64,000 nt of DNA. Source: Thermohalobaculum sp039816045 (GTDB taxonomy: Bacteria > Pseudomonadota > Alphaproteobacteria > Rhodobacterales > Rhodobacteraceae). The DNA is taken from assembly GCA_039816045.1 (NCBI GenBank), contig JBCBYB010000003.1, positions 124,001 to 188,000 of the forward strand, given 5' to 3'. The number at the start of each line of letters is the position of its first letter. The first letter of the stretch is position 1. Shown one piece after another: positions 53,799-62,314 of the stretch. The translations under genes were made by a program, and so were the position numbers. The notes under the pieces were generated by a model. It was not told the origin of the DNA, did not search any database, and saw only the letters and a program-made list of their open reading frames with translations.

Positions 53799-54236
53799 AG
53801 CGCCCCGTGTTCAAGGCTCTCAGCCACGTCGGCAACGCGCTGAGCCACCGCCAGCGGCGCGTGTTTCTACGACATCGGCGCGAACATCGGGGTGTTCTCG
53901 TTCCTCGCGGCCGAGCGGGTGGGGCCAGCGGGTGCGATCATCGCCTTCGAGCCCGAACCGAAAAACATCGCCTGCTTTCAACGCACACTGAGCGGAGTTG
54001 CGCGCGCGGTGACGCTCCAGCAGGTGGCGGTCGGCGCAACGGACGGCACGATGCGGTTCGACCGCCGCGGCGGGGCCTGTATTGGGTCGGCTGGAGGGTG
54101 CTGTGCGAGGCCGGCTATCGTGGTACCACCCTTACTGGCCGCGCGCTTCCCCCCGACGCCCCGCTTTCGGCGCTGGCCGGCCACGTGCTCGCAACGCCGC
54201 CGCCCTGAGCCCTCAGCCGGCCCCCCGCACCTTTGA
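53795..54236 (+). pseudogene. Decayed FkbM-type methyltransferase gene
   Basis: A GTG overlapping the dppF stop starts 'VKRPVFKALSHVGNALSHRQRR', then the frame shifts near 53862-53870. In the new frame the SAM-binding motif of FkbM methyltransferases appears: 'YDIGANIGVFSFLAAERVG', 'IAFEPEPKNIACFQRTL' and 'VALQQVAVGATDG'-like strands. The next part again loses frame near 54070-54090 and ends without a C-terminal domain. So the gene has one or more frameshifts and seems shortened. It would have been the sixth gene of the transport operon. Residual GTGA coupling shows it was once functional. Confidence 0.7.
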
Positions 54237-54254
54237 GCCAGAGGAGACTGCCCC

Positions 54255-55661
54255 ATGACCGATGCCCAAGGCCGCGCTGCCGCCGTCGCCGCCGCCGAAG
54301 ACGCGCTCGACAGCGGACGGTTCGAGGAAGACCTCGCCCGGCTCGTCGCGATCCCTTCGGAGAGCCAGGTGGCCGAGGGCCTGCCCCATTGCGCGCGCTA
54401 CCTCTCCGAGGCGATGGAGCCGCGGCTCTCCGCCATGGGCTTCACCTGCGAGACGTATCAGAACCCCCTGCCCGGCTGCGGCCCCGTTCTGCTCGCGACG
54501 CGGCACGAGGCGGCGGACCTGCCGACCGTGCTCGGCTATGGGCACGGCGATGTCATCCGCGGCCTCGATGACCGGTGGACCAAGGGCGCCGGCCCCTGGG
54601 AGACCGCACGGGACGGCGAGCGTCTCTATGGCCGCGGCACGGCGGACAACAAGGGCCAGCACCTGGCCAACCTCACCGCCATGGCCGCCGTGCTCGAGGC
54701 CCGCGGGCGCCTCGGCTTCAACGCGAAGTTCATGATCGAAACCGGGGAGGAGAACGGCTCGCGGGGCTTGCGCGAAGTGATGGAGGCCAACCGCGACGCC
54801 TTCATGGCCGATGTCTTCATCGCCTCCGACGGGCCGCGGGTGCGCCCGGACCGGCCCACGGTCTCGCTCGGCGCGCGGGGGGCGATCAACTTCGATCTCG
54901 TGTGCGATCTCCGCGAGGGCGGGCACCATTCCGGCAACTGGGGCGGCGCGCTGGCGGACCCGGCGGCGCTGCTCTCCCACGCCATCGCCTCGATCGTGGG
55001 GCCGTCCGGCAAGATCCTGGTGCCGGAATGGCGCCCCGACGGCGTACGCCCCCTGGTGCGAGAGCTCCTCTCCGACATCGCGCTCGACGGCGGCCCGTCC
55101 GGCCCCGAGATCGACCCGGACTGGGGTGAGCCCGGCCTCACGACGCCCGAGCGGGTCTATGCCTGGAACTCCTTCGCCGTGCTCGCCATGGTCGCGGGCA
55201 TCCCCGAGAGCCCGGTCAACGCCATCGCCCCCTTTGCGCGCGCTCATTGCCAGCTGCGGTACATTGCCGGGACTGATGTGGCGGGCATCCTGCCGGCGCT
55301 TGAGCGGCACCTCACAGCGCACGGGCACACCCGCGTGCAGGTCGTGCCCCCCCCGCCCGAGAACGGCGCAGGCTTTGCCGCCTCGCGCACCGAACCCGAC
55401 CAGCCCTGGGCCGGCTGGGTCCGCGCCTCGGTCGCGCGCACCACCGGCGCTGAGCCCGCCGTGATCCCGCAGATGGGCGGCTCGATCTGCAACGATCTCT
55501 TCACCGACCTGCTCGGCATCCCGGCGATCTGGATCCCGCATTCCTATACCGGCTGCTCCCAGCACGCACCGGACGAGCACATCCTGCTGCCGGTAACCCG
55601 CAGCGCGCTCGGGATCATGGCCGGGGTCTACTGGGATCTTGGCGAAGGAGGCACCCCATGA
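54255..55661 (+). CDS. M20 family metallopeptidase
   Basis: The 468-residue protein shows M20 metal motifs 'LGYGHGDVIRG', 'YGRGTADNKGQHLAN' and 'METGEENGSRGL'-type blocks, and a late 'HSYTGCSQHAPDEHIL' with the last metal histidine. The lid domain lies between about 200 and 320. It starts at the ATG with AGAGGAGA upstream. The stop overlaps the gamma-glutamyltransferase start (ATGA), so the two enzymes are made together, probably working on peptides brought in by the dpp-type system. Confidence 0.92.
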   Translation: MTDAQGRAAAVAAAEDALDSGRFEEDLARLVAIPSESQVAEGLPHCARYLSEAMEPRLSAMGFTCETYQNPLPGCGPVLLATRHEAADLPTVLGYGHGDVIRGLDDRWTKGAGPWETARDGERLYGRGTADNKGQHLANLTAMAAVLEARGRLGFNAKFMIETGEENGSRGLREVMEANRDAFMADVFIASDGPRVRPDRPTVSLGARGAINFDLVCDLREGGHHSGNWGGALADPAALLSHAIASIVGPSGKILVPEWRPDGVRPLVRELLSDIALDGGPSGPEIDPDWGEPGLTTPERVYAWNSFAVLAMVAGIPESPVNAIAPFARAHCQLRYIAGTDVAGILPALERHLTAHGHTRVQVVPPPPENGAGFAASRTEPDQPWAGWVRASVARTTGAEPAVIPQMGGSICNDLFTDLLGIPAIWIPHSYTGCSQHAPDEHILLPVTRSALGIMAGVYWDLGEGGTP

Positions 55662-57259
55662 AGGGCATCATCGTCGCCCCCCAGCCCGAAGCGGTCGAGG
55701 CCGGCGCGGATGTGCTGGCCGCAGGCGGCAACGCGGTCGATGCGGCAGTTGCCTGCGCCCTGGTGCAGACGGCCGTGGACCCCATCATGTGCGGCATCGG
55801 GGGCTTCGGCTCCATGCAGATCCTGATGGGGGACACGCATCTCTGCCTCGACTTCCACGGGCGGGCCCCGCTCGCCACCAAGCCGGACCAGTGGCAGCAC
55901 CTGATCCGCGGCGAGAGCGATGACGGGTTCGGCTTCCTGCTGGAGGGCGAGGTCAACGAGATCGGCTATCAGTCGATCACGACGCCGATGACCCTGCGCG
56001 CGCTGGACGAGGCCCTGCGCCGCTTCGGCACCCGGGCGTTGGCCGATCTGCTGCCCCCGGCCATCGCCTATGCCCGCGACGGTTTCCAGGTCCGCCCCCA
56101 TGTGCATGCCTTCTGGACAGATGTGCCGGGCGGCGGGCGCGTGGCCCATGAGGAGTTCCTCCGCCGCTGCCCCGCCACCGCGAAGATCTATGTGAAGCCG
56201 GACGGGACAATCCCCCGCGTCGGCGAGCGCTTTTGCAACCCGGACATGGCGCGCACCCTGGAGCGGATCGCGGCGGACGGGGTCGAGGACTTCTACACCG
56301 GTGCGCTGGCGGGCGAGATCGCAACGGACATGGCCGCCAATGGCGGGTTGCTCTCCGCCGAGGATCTGGCGGGCGTCGCCCCGGCCGAGACCGAACCGCT
56401 CTGGGGCAGTTATCGCGGCCTCCGGATCGCGACCAACCGGCCACCGGGCGGCGGCGTGATGCTGCTCGAGATGCTGAACATCCTCGAATGCTTCGATCTG
56501 GCGGCCATGGGCCACAACTCGCCCGACTACATCGCGACCGTGTCCGAGGCGATGAAGATCGCGACCGTCGACAAGGACACCCATCTCGGCGACCCACGCT
56601 TTGTCGAGGTGCCACTGGAGCGGCTGACCTCCAAGGACTACGCCGCCGAACGGGCCGAACGCGTCAAGGCGGGGGAGAAAACCCATGTGGTCCGGCTGAA
56701 CTCCGGCAGCGAAGAGAGCAAGGAGACCACCCATATCTCGGTGATGGACGGCGCCGGGAACGCGGTGTCGCTGACGCATTCCATCGGGATGCCCTCGGGT
56801 GTGGTCACCGAAGGGCTGGGCTTCATGTACAACGGCTGTATGGGGGTGTTCGATCCGCGCCCCGGGCGGGCGGGATCCTTGGCACCCGGCAAGTCCCGGT
56901 TCACCGCGATGTGCCCCAGCGTGCTGTTCGACGAGACCGGCCCCTGGGCCGTGATCGGTGCACCGGGCGGGACCTACATCACCATGGGCGTGCTCCAGGG
57001 CATCCTCAACATGGTGGATTTCGGGATGACCGCCGCGGAGGCTGTTGCGGCGCCGCGCTTCTGCACGACGTCGGACACGGTGGATCTCACGAACCGGGTC
57101 ACCCGGGCCACAGAGGGGGCCCTGCAGGCTCGCGGCTATCCGACCCGGCGGGCGGGGTTCTCTTACGGTTTTGCGGGCGTGCACGCGCTGCGCCGCGGCC
57201 CCGATGGCTGGGAAGGCGGTGCCGACCCCGGTCGCGATGGGATGGCCCTTCGGGTCTGA
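55658..57259 (+). CDS. Gamma-glutamyltransferase-family protein (Ntn hydrolase)
   Basis: The 533-residue protein carries the autoprocessing site 'ESKETTHISVMDGAGNAVSLT', with the nucleophile threonine near residue 357, and 'AGGNAVDAAVACAL' at the start. It lacks a signal peptide, so it may act in the cytoplasm, unlike classical periplasmic GGT. Family activities are transfer or hydrolysis of gamma-glutamyl groups or cephalosporin acylase-type chemistry. It is coupled to the M20 gene. The gap to the convergent gene is filled by two hairpin repeats. Confidence 0.92.
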   Translation: MKGIIVAPQPEAVEAGADVLAAGGNAVDAAVACALVQTAVDPIMCGIGGFGSMQILMGDTHLCLDFHGRAPLATKPDQWQHLIRGESDDGFGFLLEGEVNEIGYQSITTPMTLRALDEALRRFGTRALADLLPPAIAYARDGFQVRPHVHAFWTDVPGGGRVAHEEFLRRCPATAKIYVKPDGTIPRVGERFCNPDMARTLERIAADGVEDFYTGALAGEIATDMAANGGLLSAEDLAGVAPAETEPLWGSYRGLRIATNRPPGGGVMLLEMLNILECFDLAAMGHNSPDYIATVSEAMKIATVDKDTHLGDPRFVEVPLERLTSKDYAAERAERVKAGEKTHVVRLNSGSEESKETTHISVMDGAGNAVSLTHSIGMPSGVVTEGLGFMYNGCMGVFDPRPGRAGSLAPGKSRFTAMCPSVLFDETGPWAVIGAPGGTYITMGVLQGILNMVDFGMTAAEAVAAPRFCTTSDTVDLTNRVTRATEGALQARGYPTRRAGFSYGFAGVHALRRGPDGWEGGADPGRDGMALRV

Positions 57260-57278
57260 CGGCGTTCCTGCTGCACCG

Positions 57279-57368
57279 CCCGCCACGGCCCGAGGCCCCA
57301 CCCACCCATGCAGACCGGTCGCGGGGAAGCATCGTCGTCCTCCCCCACAGGCCTCGGACCGTGGCGGG
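57279..57368. repeat. Hairpin repeat copy A (conserved loop, own stem)
   Basis: Arms 57279-57297 and 57350-57368 pair over 19 bases with one mismatch; the loop is 52 bases. The loop begins CCACCCACCCATGCAG and ends TCCCCCACA, as in copy B. The loop start and end words are also found in copy C, with changes. The stem sequence differs from copy B. Confidence 0.8.
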
Positions 57369-57384
57369 ATGCGCGAGACGCCAA

Positions 57385-57469
57385 GCGGCGCGTGCCAGAC
57401 CTGTGGGGGAGTGATCCGGTCCAGCCTGCACCCGGCCTGCATGGGTGGGTGGGGTCTGGCACGCGCCGC
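57385..57469. repeat. Hairpin repeat copy B, inverted relative to A
   Basis: Arms 57385-57401 and 57453-57469 are a perfect 17-bp inverted repeat; the 51-base loop on the reverse strand starts CCACCCACCCATGCAG and ends TCCCCCACA. The copy ends one base before the convergent gene's stop codon. Confidence 0.8.
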
Positions 57470-57470
57470 G

Positions 57471-58430
57471 TCAGCCCGCCCGTCGAGCAAGGCGCACGGC
57501 GGTCTGTCCAGGCCAGAGCCGCTGAGACGGCATCACCAGCAAGCAGTTGTCATGGGGCGTCAAGACCGGGCGGTCGCCGTCATAGCCGATCGGCGTCCCC
57601 GCTTCGGCCAGCACCTCGCCGCCCGTGAAGGCGCTTGCAAACCGGAACGCATCGGTCTCGATGGTCACCGCCTCAGCAACCTCCCAGACCTCCTGGGGAC
57701 CACGCGTGTCGGGCGCCTCGTCCAGCACCTCGGCTTCGACGACCCCACTCGCCACCAGAAAGCGCGCCGTGGACTCGATGGCCAAGTCGCCCGCCGCGGC
57801 CTCCCAATGCTGGCCGCACTCGATCAGCACCGCCGCCGCGCCCGCGCTCTCCTCGCCGAACGCCCCGTGATCGCGCATCCGCATCCCTGCCTTGTGCCCG
57901 CGGTCCTTCACGATCAGCGCCGGCACGCCCAGCTTGCGGGCCAACTCCACGCCCTTGTCGCACCACCCGGCCATCATCATCGGGGGCGAGGGGCGCTGCA
58001 TCGAGTGGATGTCGAGCAGAAGATCCGCCTCGGCCACCAGCGGCTGAACCTCGCGCACCCGGTGCATCTCGACGCTGTCCCGCGCGCTCGCCAACACGTC
58101 CGCCCCCCAGAGCCGGTTCATGTCCTCGTCCACCCAGCGCGTTGCATTGGGGTCGGCCGGATCGAACCGGGCATACGCCTCCACATTCAGGAACCCGACC
58201 GAGAGCCGCCCGCGGACCGGGCGCACCTCCCGCCGCATCAGCCAGTCGAGCGCGATCGCCCCGCAGAGCTCGTTGCCGTGGACGAGTGCTGTCACCATCG
58301 CATGGGGCCCGGGCGCCGCAGCCGCCCAGCTCCACATATAGGGCACGCCCGTGTTGCCCGGCGCATAGGCGCTGATATCCGGCGCTTCGAGCTCCACGGG
58401 ATAGCTGTTGGGAATGTTGATGCTGGACAT
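57471..58430 (-). CDS. Succinylglutamate desuccinylase / aspartoacylase family protein
   Basis: The 319-residue protein has M14-like zinc motifs: 'ALVHGNELCGAIAL' (HxxE), 'DLLLDIHSMQRPS' with the third histidine, and 'NATRWVDEDMNRLWG' for the substrate carboxylate. Members deacylate N-acyl amino acids. GAGGAG stands about nine bases before the ATG at 58430; the frame opens further upstream without support. It diverges from the M81 gene with 43 bases between. Confidence 0.9.
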   Translation of the reverse strand: MSSINIPNSYPVELEAPDISAYAPGNTGVPYMWSWAAAAPGPHAMVTALVHGNELCGAIALDWLMRREVRPVRGRLSVGFLNVEAYARFDPADPNATRWVDEDMNRLWGADVLASARDSVEMHRVREVQPLVAEADLLLDIHSMQRPSPPMMMAGWCDKGVELARKLGVPALIVKDRGHKAGMRMRDHGAFGEESAGAAAVLIECGQHWEAAAGDLAIESTARFLVASGVVEAEVLDEAPDTRGPQEVWEVAEAVTIETDAFRFASAFTGGEVLAEAGTPIGYDGDRPVLTPHDNCLLVMPSQRLWPGQTAVRLARRAG

Positions 58431-58473
58431 GGTGGCCGCTCCTCGCTCTGATCGGGGCCGAAAGGAGACCGCC

Positions 58474-60003
58474 ATGGCCCCCAACCCGCGCCCCCGCGTC
58501 GCCCTTATGGGCATGATCCTGGAATCCAACCGCTTCGCAAGGCCGGTGACCCGCGCCGATTTCGAGCGGCTCACCTGGATGGCGGGCGCGGCGCTGCTGT
58601 CCGAGGCCCGCAGCCCGACGCCCTCGCTCGCGCCGGAGTTCGCAGCCTTTGTCCGAGCCATGGACGCAACGGGCCCGTGGGAGCCGGTTCCCGTGCTCCT
58701 GGCCGCCGCCCATCCGGGTGGCCCGGTGGAGGAAGCGGTTTTCGAGGAGGCCCTTGCCGCCTTTCGTGCCGGCCTCGCGGAGCCGGTGGATGCGGTTTAT
58801 CTCTGCCACCATGGGGCGATGGTTGCCACCCATCTCGACGACCCGGACGGGGCGATCGCCGCTGGCGTGCGGGAGGCTTTGGGGCCAGATATCCCCATCG
58901 TCCAAACCCTCGATCTCCATGCCAACATCTCGGATACGATGTGCGAGGCGGTGGATGTCATCGTCGGCTACCGCACCAACCCCCATGTGGACATGCGCGA
59001 GCGGGGCGAGGAGGCGGCCTTTGCACTCCGGCGCATCCTCGCAGGCGAGGCGCGCCCGGCCATCGCCCATGTAAAGCTGCCCATCGTGCCGGCATCCGTG
59101 ACGCTCCTCTCGGCAGAGGCTCCTTGCGGCACGCTGATCGATCTCGGCCAACGGCGCCAGGCGGAGCTTGGCGGTGCCATCCTCAACGTCTCGGTGTTCG
59201 GTAATTTCGTGTTCTCGGATGTCGCCGACAACGGGTTTTCCGTGGTGGTAACCGGACGGAACGGGCGCGACGCCGCCCAGCGCCTGGCCGATGAGATCGC
59301 GCAGGAGACCTGGGCACTGCGCCAGGGCTTCACCCGCACCCTCACACCGATGGAGGACGCCGTCGCCCTTGCCTGTCAGCCGGACCGGCTGCCTGTGATC
59401 TTCTCCGAGGCCGGCGACAATCCCGGCGGCGGCGGCTCCGGGCGCACCACGGCGCTGCTGAGCGCCCTGATCGAGGCTGGAGCGGAGCGCGTCTTCTTCG
59501 GCTCCTTCTACGATCCGGAACTGGCGGCAGAGGCGCACGGGCTCGGCGAGGGCGCGACCTTCACCGCCCGGTTCAACCGCAGCGCGGGCGACGCGCCGTG
59601 GGAGCGCTGGGACACCGGCCTTTCCGCCGAGGCGCGGATCGCCCGCCTGCACGACGGCTCGGTCATCGGCCATCTCGGCAAGACCGCCGGACGCCAGCTC
59701 CATCTCGGCCCCTCGGCGCTCCTCGAGATCGGCGGGATCAAGGTCGTCGTGATCTCCGACCGGACCCAGACCGCCGACCCGATCTTCTTCGAGATGATGG
59801 GGCTCGATGTCGGCGATGCCCACACGGTGGTTGTGAAATCCCGCGGCCATTTCCGGGCGGGCTTCCTATCCTGGTTCCCGCCGGAGCGGGTCTTTGAGGT
59901 CGACACCGCGGGGCTGACCTCACCGGTGCTGACCCGCTGGCCGTTCGAGCACATCCCGAGACCCTCCTTCCCTCTCGACCCCGACACCCCCTGGGAGCCC
60001 TGA
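58474..60003 (+). CDS. M81 family metallopeptidase (MlrC-like)
   Basis: The 509-residue product has the MlrC family pattern: 'LMGMILESNRFA', 'YLCHHGAMVATHLDD', 'VQTLDLHANISDTMCE' and 'YRTNPHVDMRERGEEAA' in the N-terminal part, then 'SEAGDNPGGGGSGRTTALL' in the C-terminal part. His/Asp residues in these blocks are the expected metal ligands. MlrC cleaves linear microcystin fragments; most members act on unknown peptides. The ATG is chosen with AAGGAG nine bases upstream. It is next to peptide transport and peptidase genes. Confidence 0.92.
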   Translation: MAPNPRPRVALMGMILESNRFARPVTRADFERLTWMAGAALLSEARSPTPSLAPEFAAFVRAMDATGPWEPVPVLLAAAHPGGPVEEAVFEEALAAFRAGLAEPVDAVYLCHHGAMVATHLDDPDGAIAAGVREALGPDIPIVQTLDLHANISDTMCEAVDVIVGYRTNPHVDMRERGEEAAFALRRILAGEARPAIAHVKLPIVPASVTLLSAEAPCGTLIDLGQRRQAELGGAILNVSVFGNFVFSDVADNGFSVVVTGRNGRDAAQRLADEIAQETWALRQGFTRTLTPMEDAVALACQPDRLPVIFSEAGDNPGGGGSGRTTALLSALIEAGAERVFFGSFYDPELAAEAHGLGEGATFTARFNRSAGDAPWERWDTGLSAEARIARLHDGSVIGHLGKTAGRQLHLGPSALLEIGGIKVVVISDRTQTADPIFFEMMGLDVGDAHTVVVKSRGHFRAGFLSWFPPERVFEVDTAGLTSPVLTRWPFEHIPRPSFPLDPDTPWEP

Positions 60004-60005
60004 GG

Positions 60006-60086
60006 GGCGCGGCCCGAGGCTGGGGGGCCTCGCGACGGGGACGCAAGCGACCGGTCAGATGGGTGGGCGGGGCCTCGGGCCGCGCC
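60006..60086. repeat. Hairpin repeat copy C filling the M81 / ArgE-like gap
   Basis: Arms 60006-60020 and 60072-60086 form a perfect 15-bp inverted repeat with a 51-base loop. On the reverse strand the loop has CCCACCCAT, GACCGGTCGC as in copy A, and ends in CCCCCCA. It covers the whole 85-base intergenic gap between two convergent genes. Confidence 0.8.
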
Positions 60087-60088
60087 GC

Positions 60089-61255
60089 TCAGCAGCACTC
60101 CGCAATCAGCCGCTCCAAAAACGCGTCACAATCGGCAAGCTGCGACAGGGCGATGAACTCATCCGGCTTGTGCGCCTCTCGGATCGAGCCGGGCCCACAG
60201 ATCACCGCCGGCACCCCCGCCATCTCTGCGAACAGCCCACCCTCGGTCGAATAGGCCACCTTGGCATGGTCGTTGCGCCCGGCGAGCCGCTTCACCAGCA
60301 CCGCGATCTCGGCCCCCGGATCGGTCTCCAACCCCGGAATGTGGGAATAGGGCTCGAAGCGGATGCCAGTCTCCGGCGCCACCGCCTGCATCTCAGCCGT
60401 CAGCCGTGCGGCCTCCGCCTCGACCTCCGCCAGCAGCGCATGCGGATCATCCCCCGGCACCGCGCGGAACTCGAAGTCGAAGCTGCACCGCTCCGGCACG
60501 ATGTTGAGCTGCGTGCCGCCCGAGAGCCGGCCCACATGGGCGGTCGTATGCGCCACGTCATAGAGCGCATCGCGCGGCCCGTTCGCGCGCAACCGCCGCC
60601 CGAGATCCGAGATGAACGCCACCAGCCGCGCTGCGTATTCCACTGCATTCACCGCCTCCGGCGCCCGCGAGGAATGCCCGGTCAGCCCCTCCACCACCAC
60701 GGTTTTGGAGAGCTTGTGCTTGTGCCCGGTGATCACCTGCATCTCCGACGGCTCGCCCACGATGCAGCCCAAGGGGCGCACCGCCCAGCCCGCCATCTCG
60801 GCCAGCATGGGCCGGACGCCGACACAGCCCACCTCCTCGTCATAGGAGAACGCCAGATGGATCGGGCGCGTCAGCGGGGCCGCCGCAGCCCGCGGCACGG
60901 CCGCGAGCGCACAGGCCAGAAACCCCTTCATATCCGCCGCCCCCCGGCCATAGAGCCGGCCGCCCTCCACCCGCGCCTCGAAGGGATCGGAGGACCAGGC
61001 CTGCCCCTCCACCGGCACCACATCCGTATGGCCCGAGAGCACCCAGCCCGGCTGATCCTCAGGCCCAATGGTGGCAATCAGCGAGGCCTTCGCGCCCGTC
61101 TCATCCGGCACGCGGCGGCTGGCGACCCCGTGTTCGGCCAGATAGCTCTCCACCCAGGCGATCAGATCCAGATTGGAGCGGGCGCTCACCGTATCGAAGC
61201 CGATCAACCGGGCCAGGATCTCCGGCGAGGTTTGGGGGGAAGTTTCGGTGGTCAT
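60089..61255 (-). CDS. ArgE/DapE-like M20 deacylase (acetylornithine deacetylase-like)
   Basis: The 388-residue protein has 'GHTDVVPVEGQAW', 'YGRGAADMKGFLA' and 'SYDEEVGCVGVRPM', with the last metal histidine in 'CGPGSIREAHKPDEF'. This fits acetylornithine deacetylase. The operon place with a LysR regulator and peptide genes suggests a catabolic deacylase rather than arginine synthesis. The ATG overlaps the LysR stop. Confidence 0.92.
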   Translation of the reverse strand: MTTETSPQTSPEILARLIGFDTVSARSNLDLIAWVESYLAEHGVASRRVPDETGAKASLIATIGPEDQPGWVLSGHTDVVPVEGQAWSSDPFEARVEGGRLYGRGAADMKGFLACALAAVPRAAAAPLTRPIHLAFSYDEEVGCVGVRPMLAEMAGWAVRPLGCIVGEPSEMQVITGHKHKLSKTVVVEGLTGHSSRAPEAVNAVEYAARLVAFISDLGRRLRANGPRDALYDVAHTTAHVGRLSGGTQLNIVPERCSFDFEFRAVPGDDPHALLAEVEAEAARLTAEMQAVAPETGIRFEPYSHIPGLETDPGAEIAVLVKRLAGRNDHAKVAYSTEGGLFAEMAGVPAVICGPGSIREAHKPDEFIALSQLADCDAFLERLIAECC

Positions 61256-62169
61256 TCCGTCGCGATCTCCGAATAGGGGTCTCTTGGGGTGGCGAGCCGA
61301 ACATGGCGCATGAAGGCCCGCGCGAGGGCCGAGACCGGCCGCCGCGCGGGCGTCAGGAACTGGGTGGTGTAGGTCAGCGCCGGATCGATCGGCCGCAACA
61401 CCACGCGCGCATCCTCGCTCAGCGCTGCCGGAAAGGGGTTGAGGAGGGCGATCCCCAAGCCCGCCGCCGCGAACTGCCAGGCCGAGACCACGGTCGCCGT
61501 CTCCACCACGATCCGCGGAACCGCGCCGGCTTGGGCGAGCATCCGGTCGGTCTGCCCCCGCGCCGAGTGCCGGCGGGTCAGCGCGATCAGCGCCTGGCCG
61601 TCGAGATCCGAGGGTATGAGCCGCGCACGGTCCGCCAACGCGTGCCCGGCCGGGATCACCGCCATGCCGCGGGAGCGCCGGAACGGGCGCGTTGCCACGC
61701 CGGAGTGATCGACCCGGCTGTCCGTCACGCCAAGCTCGAAGCGGGCCTCGGCGATCCCGGCGGCCAAAGCATCCGAGGCACAGATCTCCAGCGAAACGGC
61801 GGCGTCTGGCCGGGCGGTCAGAAACTCCGCAATCCGTGCTTGCAGGAACCGGTGCGCGAGGGTTGGCGGCGCGGCAAGGGTCAGGCGCTGACCGGAGGCG
61901 TCCTCACCGCCGGTGCCGTCGATGCGGGCGAGAGCATCGAACAGGGGATCGAGGTTTTCGTTGAGCGCAAACGCCTCGGCAGTCGGCTCCAGCCGGTTTC
62001 CCTGGCGCGCGAAAAGCGCCTGGCCGAGCCGGGCCTCGAGGCTTGCCACCGCACGGCTGACGACCGATTGGCTGATGCCCAAACGCCGGGCGGCGGCGCT
62101 TGTGGTGCCGGTCGCCAACAGCGCACGCAGCGACTCGAACTCGCGAAGGCTGTACCAGTTTGGGCGCAT
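61252..62169 (-). CDS. LysR-type transcriptional regulator
   Basis: The 305-residue protein has a winged helix-turn-helix at residues about 8-65 ('LREFESLRALLATGTTSAAARRLGISQSVVSRAVASLE'), followed by the periplasmic-binding-like effector domain. The ATG at 62169 has GGAG upstream. It runs into the ArgE-like gene and diverges from the peptide-binding gene at 62315, so it likely controls both. A palindrome at 62240-62253 is a candidate site. Confidence 0.93.
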   Translation of the reverse strand: MRPNWYSLREFESLRALLATGTTSAAARRLGISQSVVSRAVASLEARLGQALFARQGNRLEPTAEAFALNENLDPLFDALARIDGTGGEDASGQRLTLAAPPTLAHRFLQARIAEFLTARPDAAVSLEICASDALAAGIAEARFELGVTDSRVDHSGVATRPFRRSRGMAVIPAGHALADRARLIPSDLDGQALIALTRRHSARGQTDRMLAQAGAVPRIVVETATVVSAWQFAAAGLGIALLNPFPAALSEDARVVLRPIDPALTYTTQFLTPARRPVSALARAFMRHVRLATPRDPYSEIATE

Positions 62170-62239
62170 CAAGGGGTTCTCCTCGCCCACTATCCTAGAT
62201 TCGCAACGCCTCGCGATCAATCTATGACAAAACAGCATT

Positions 62240-62253
62240 CAAATTGCCATTTG
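62240..62253. promoter_or_regulatory. Palindromic candidate LysR operator
   Basis: CAAAT-TGCC-ATTTG is a perfect 5-bp dyad with a 4-base spacer, midway between the LysR gene and the divergent transporter gene, in AT-rich DNA. LysR boxes are often imperfect dyads of the T-N11-A type; this one fits loosely. Confidence 0.45.
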
Positions 62254-62314
62254 CGTCGCTCGCGCCGCCCGCTAGTGTCGGCCTAGGACACAATAGATCC
62301 ACAGGGAGACTGCC

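Noticed and set aside
53651..54208. Frame 'LYWVGWRVLCEAGYRG' after dppF as a separate gene
   Set aside because: It starts inside dppF in another frame and has no start signal; it may be a remnant of the decayed methyltransferase region.
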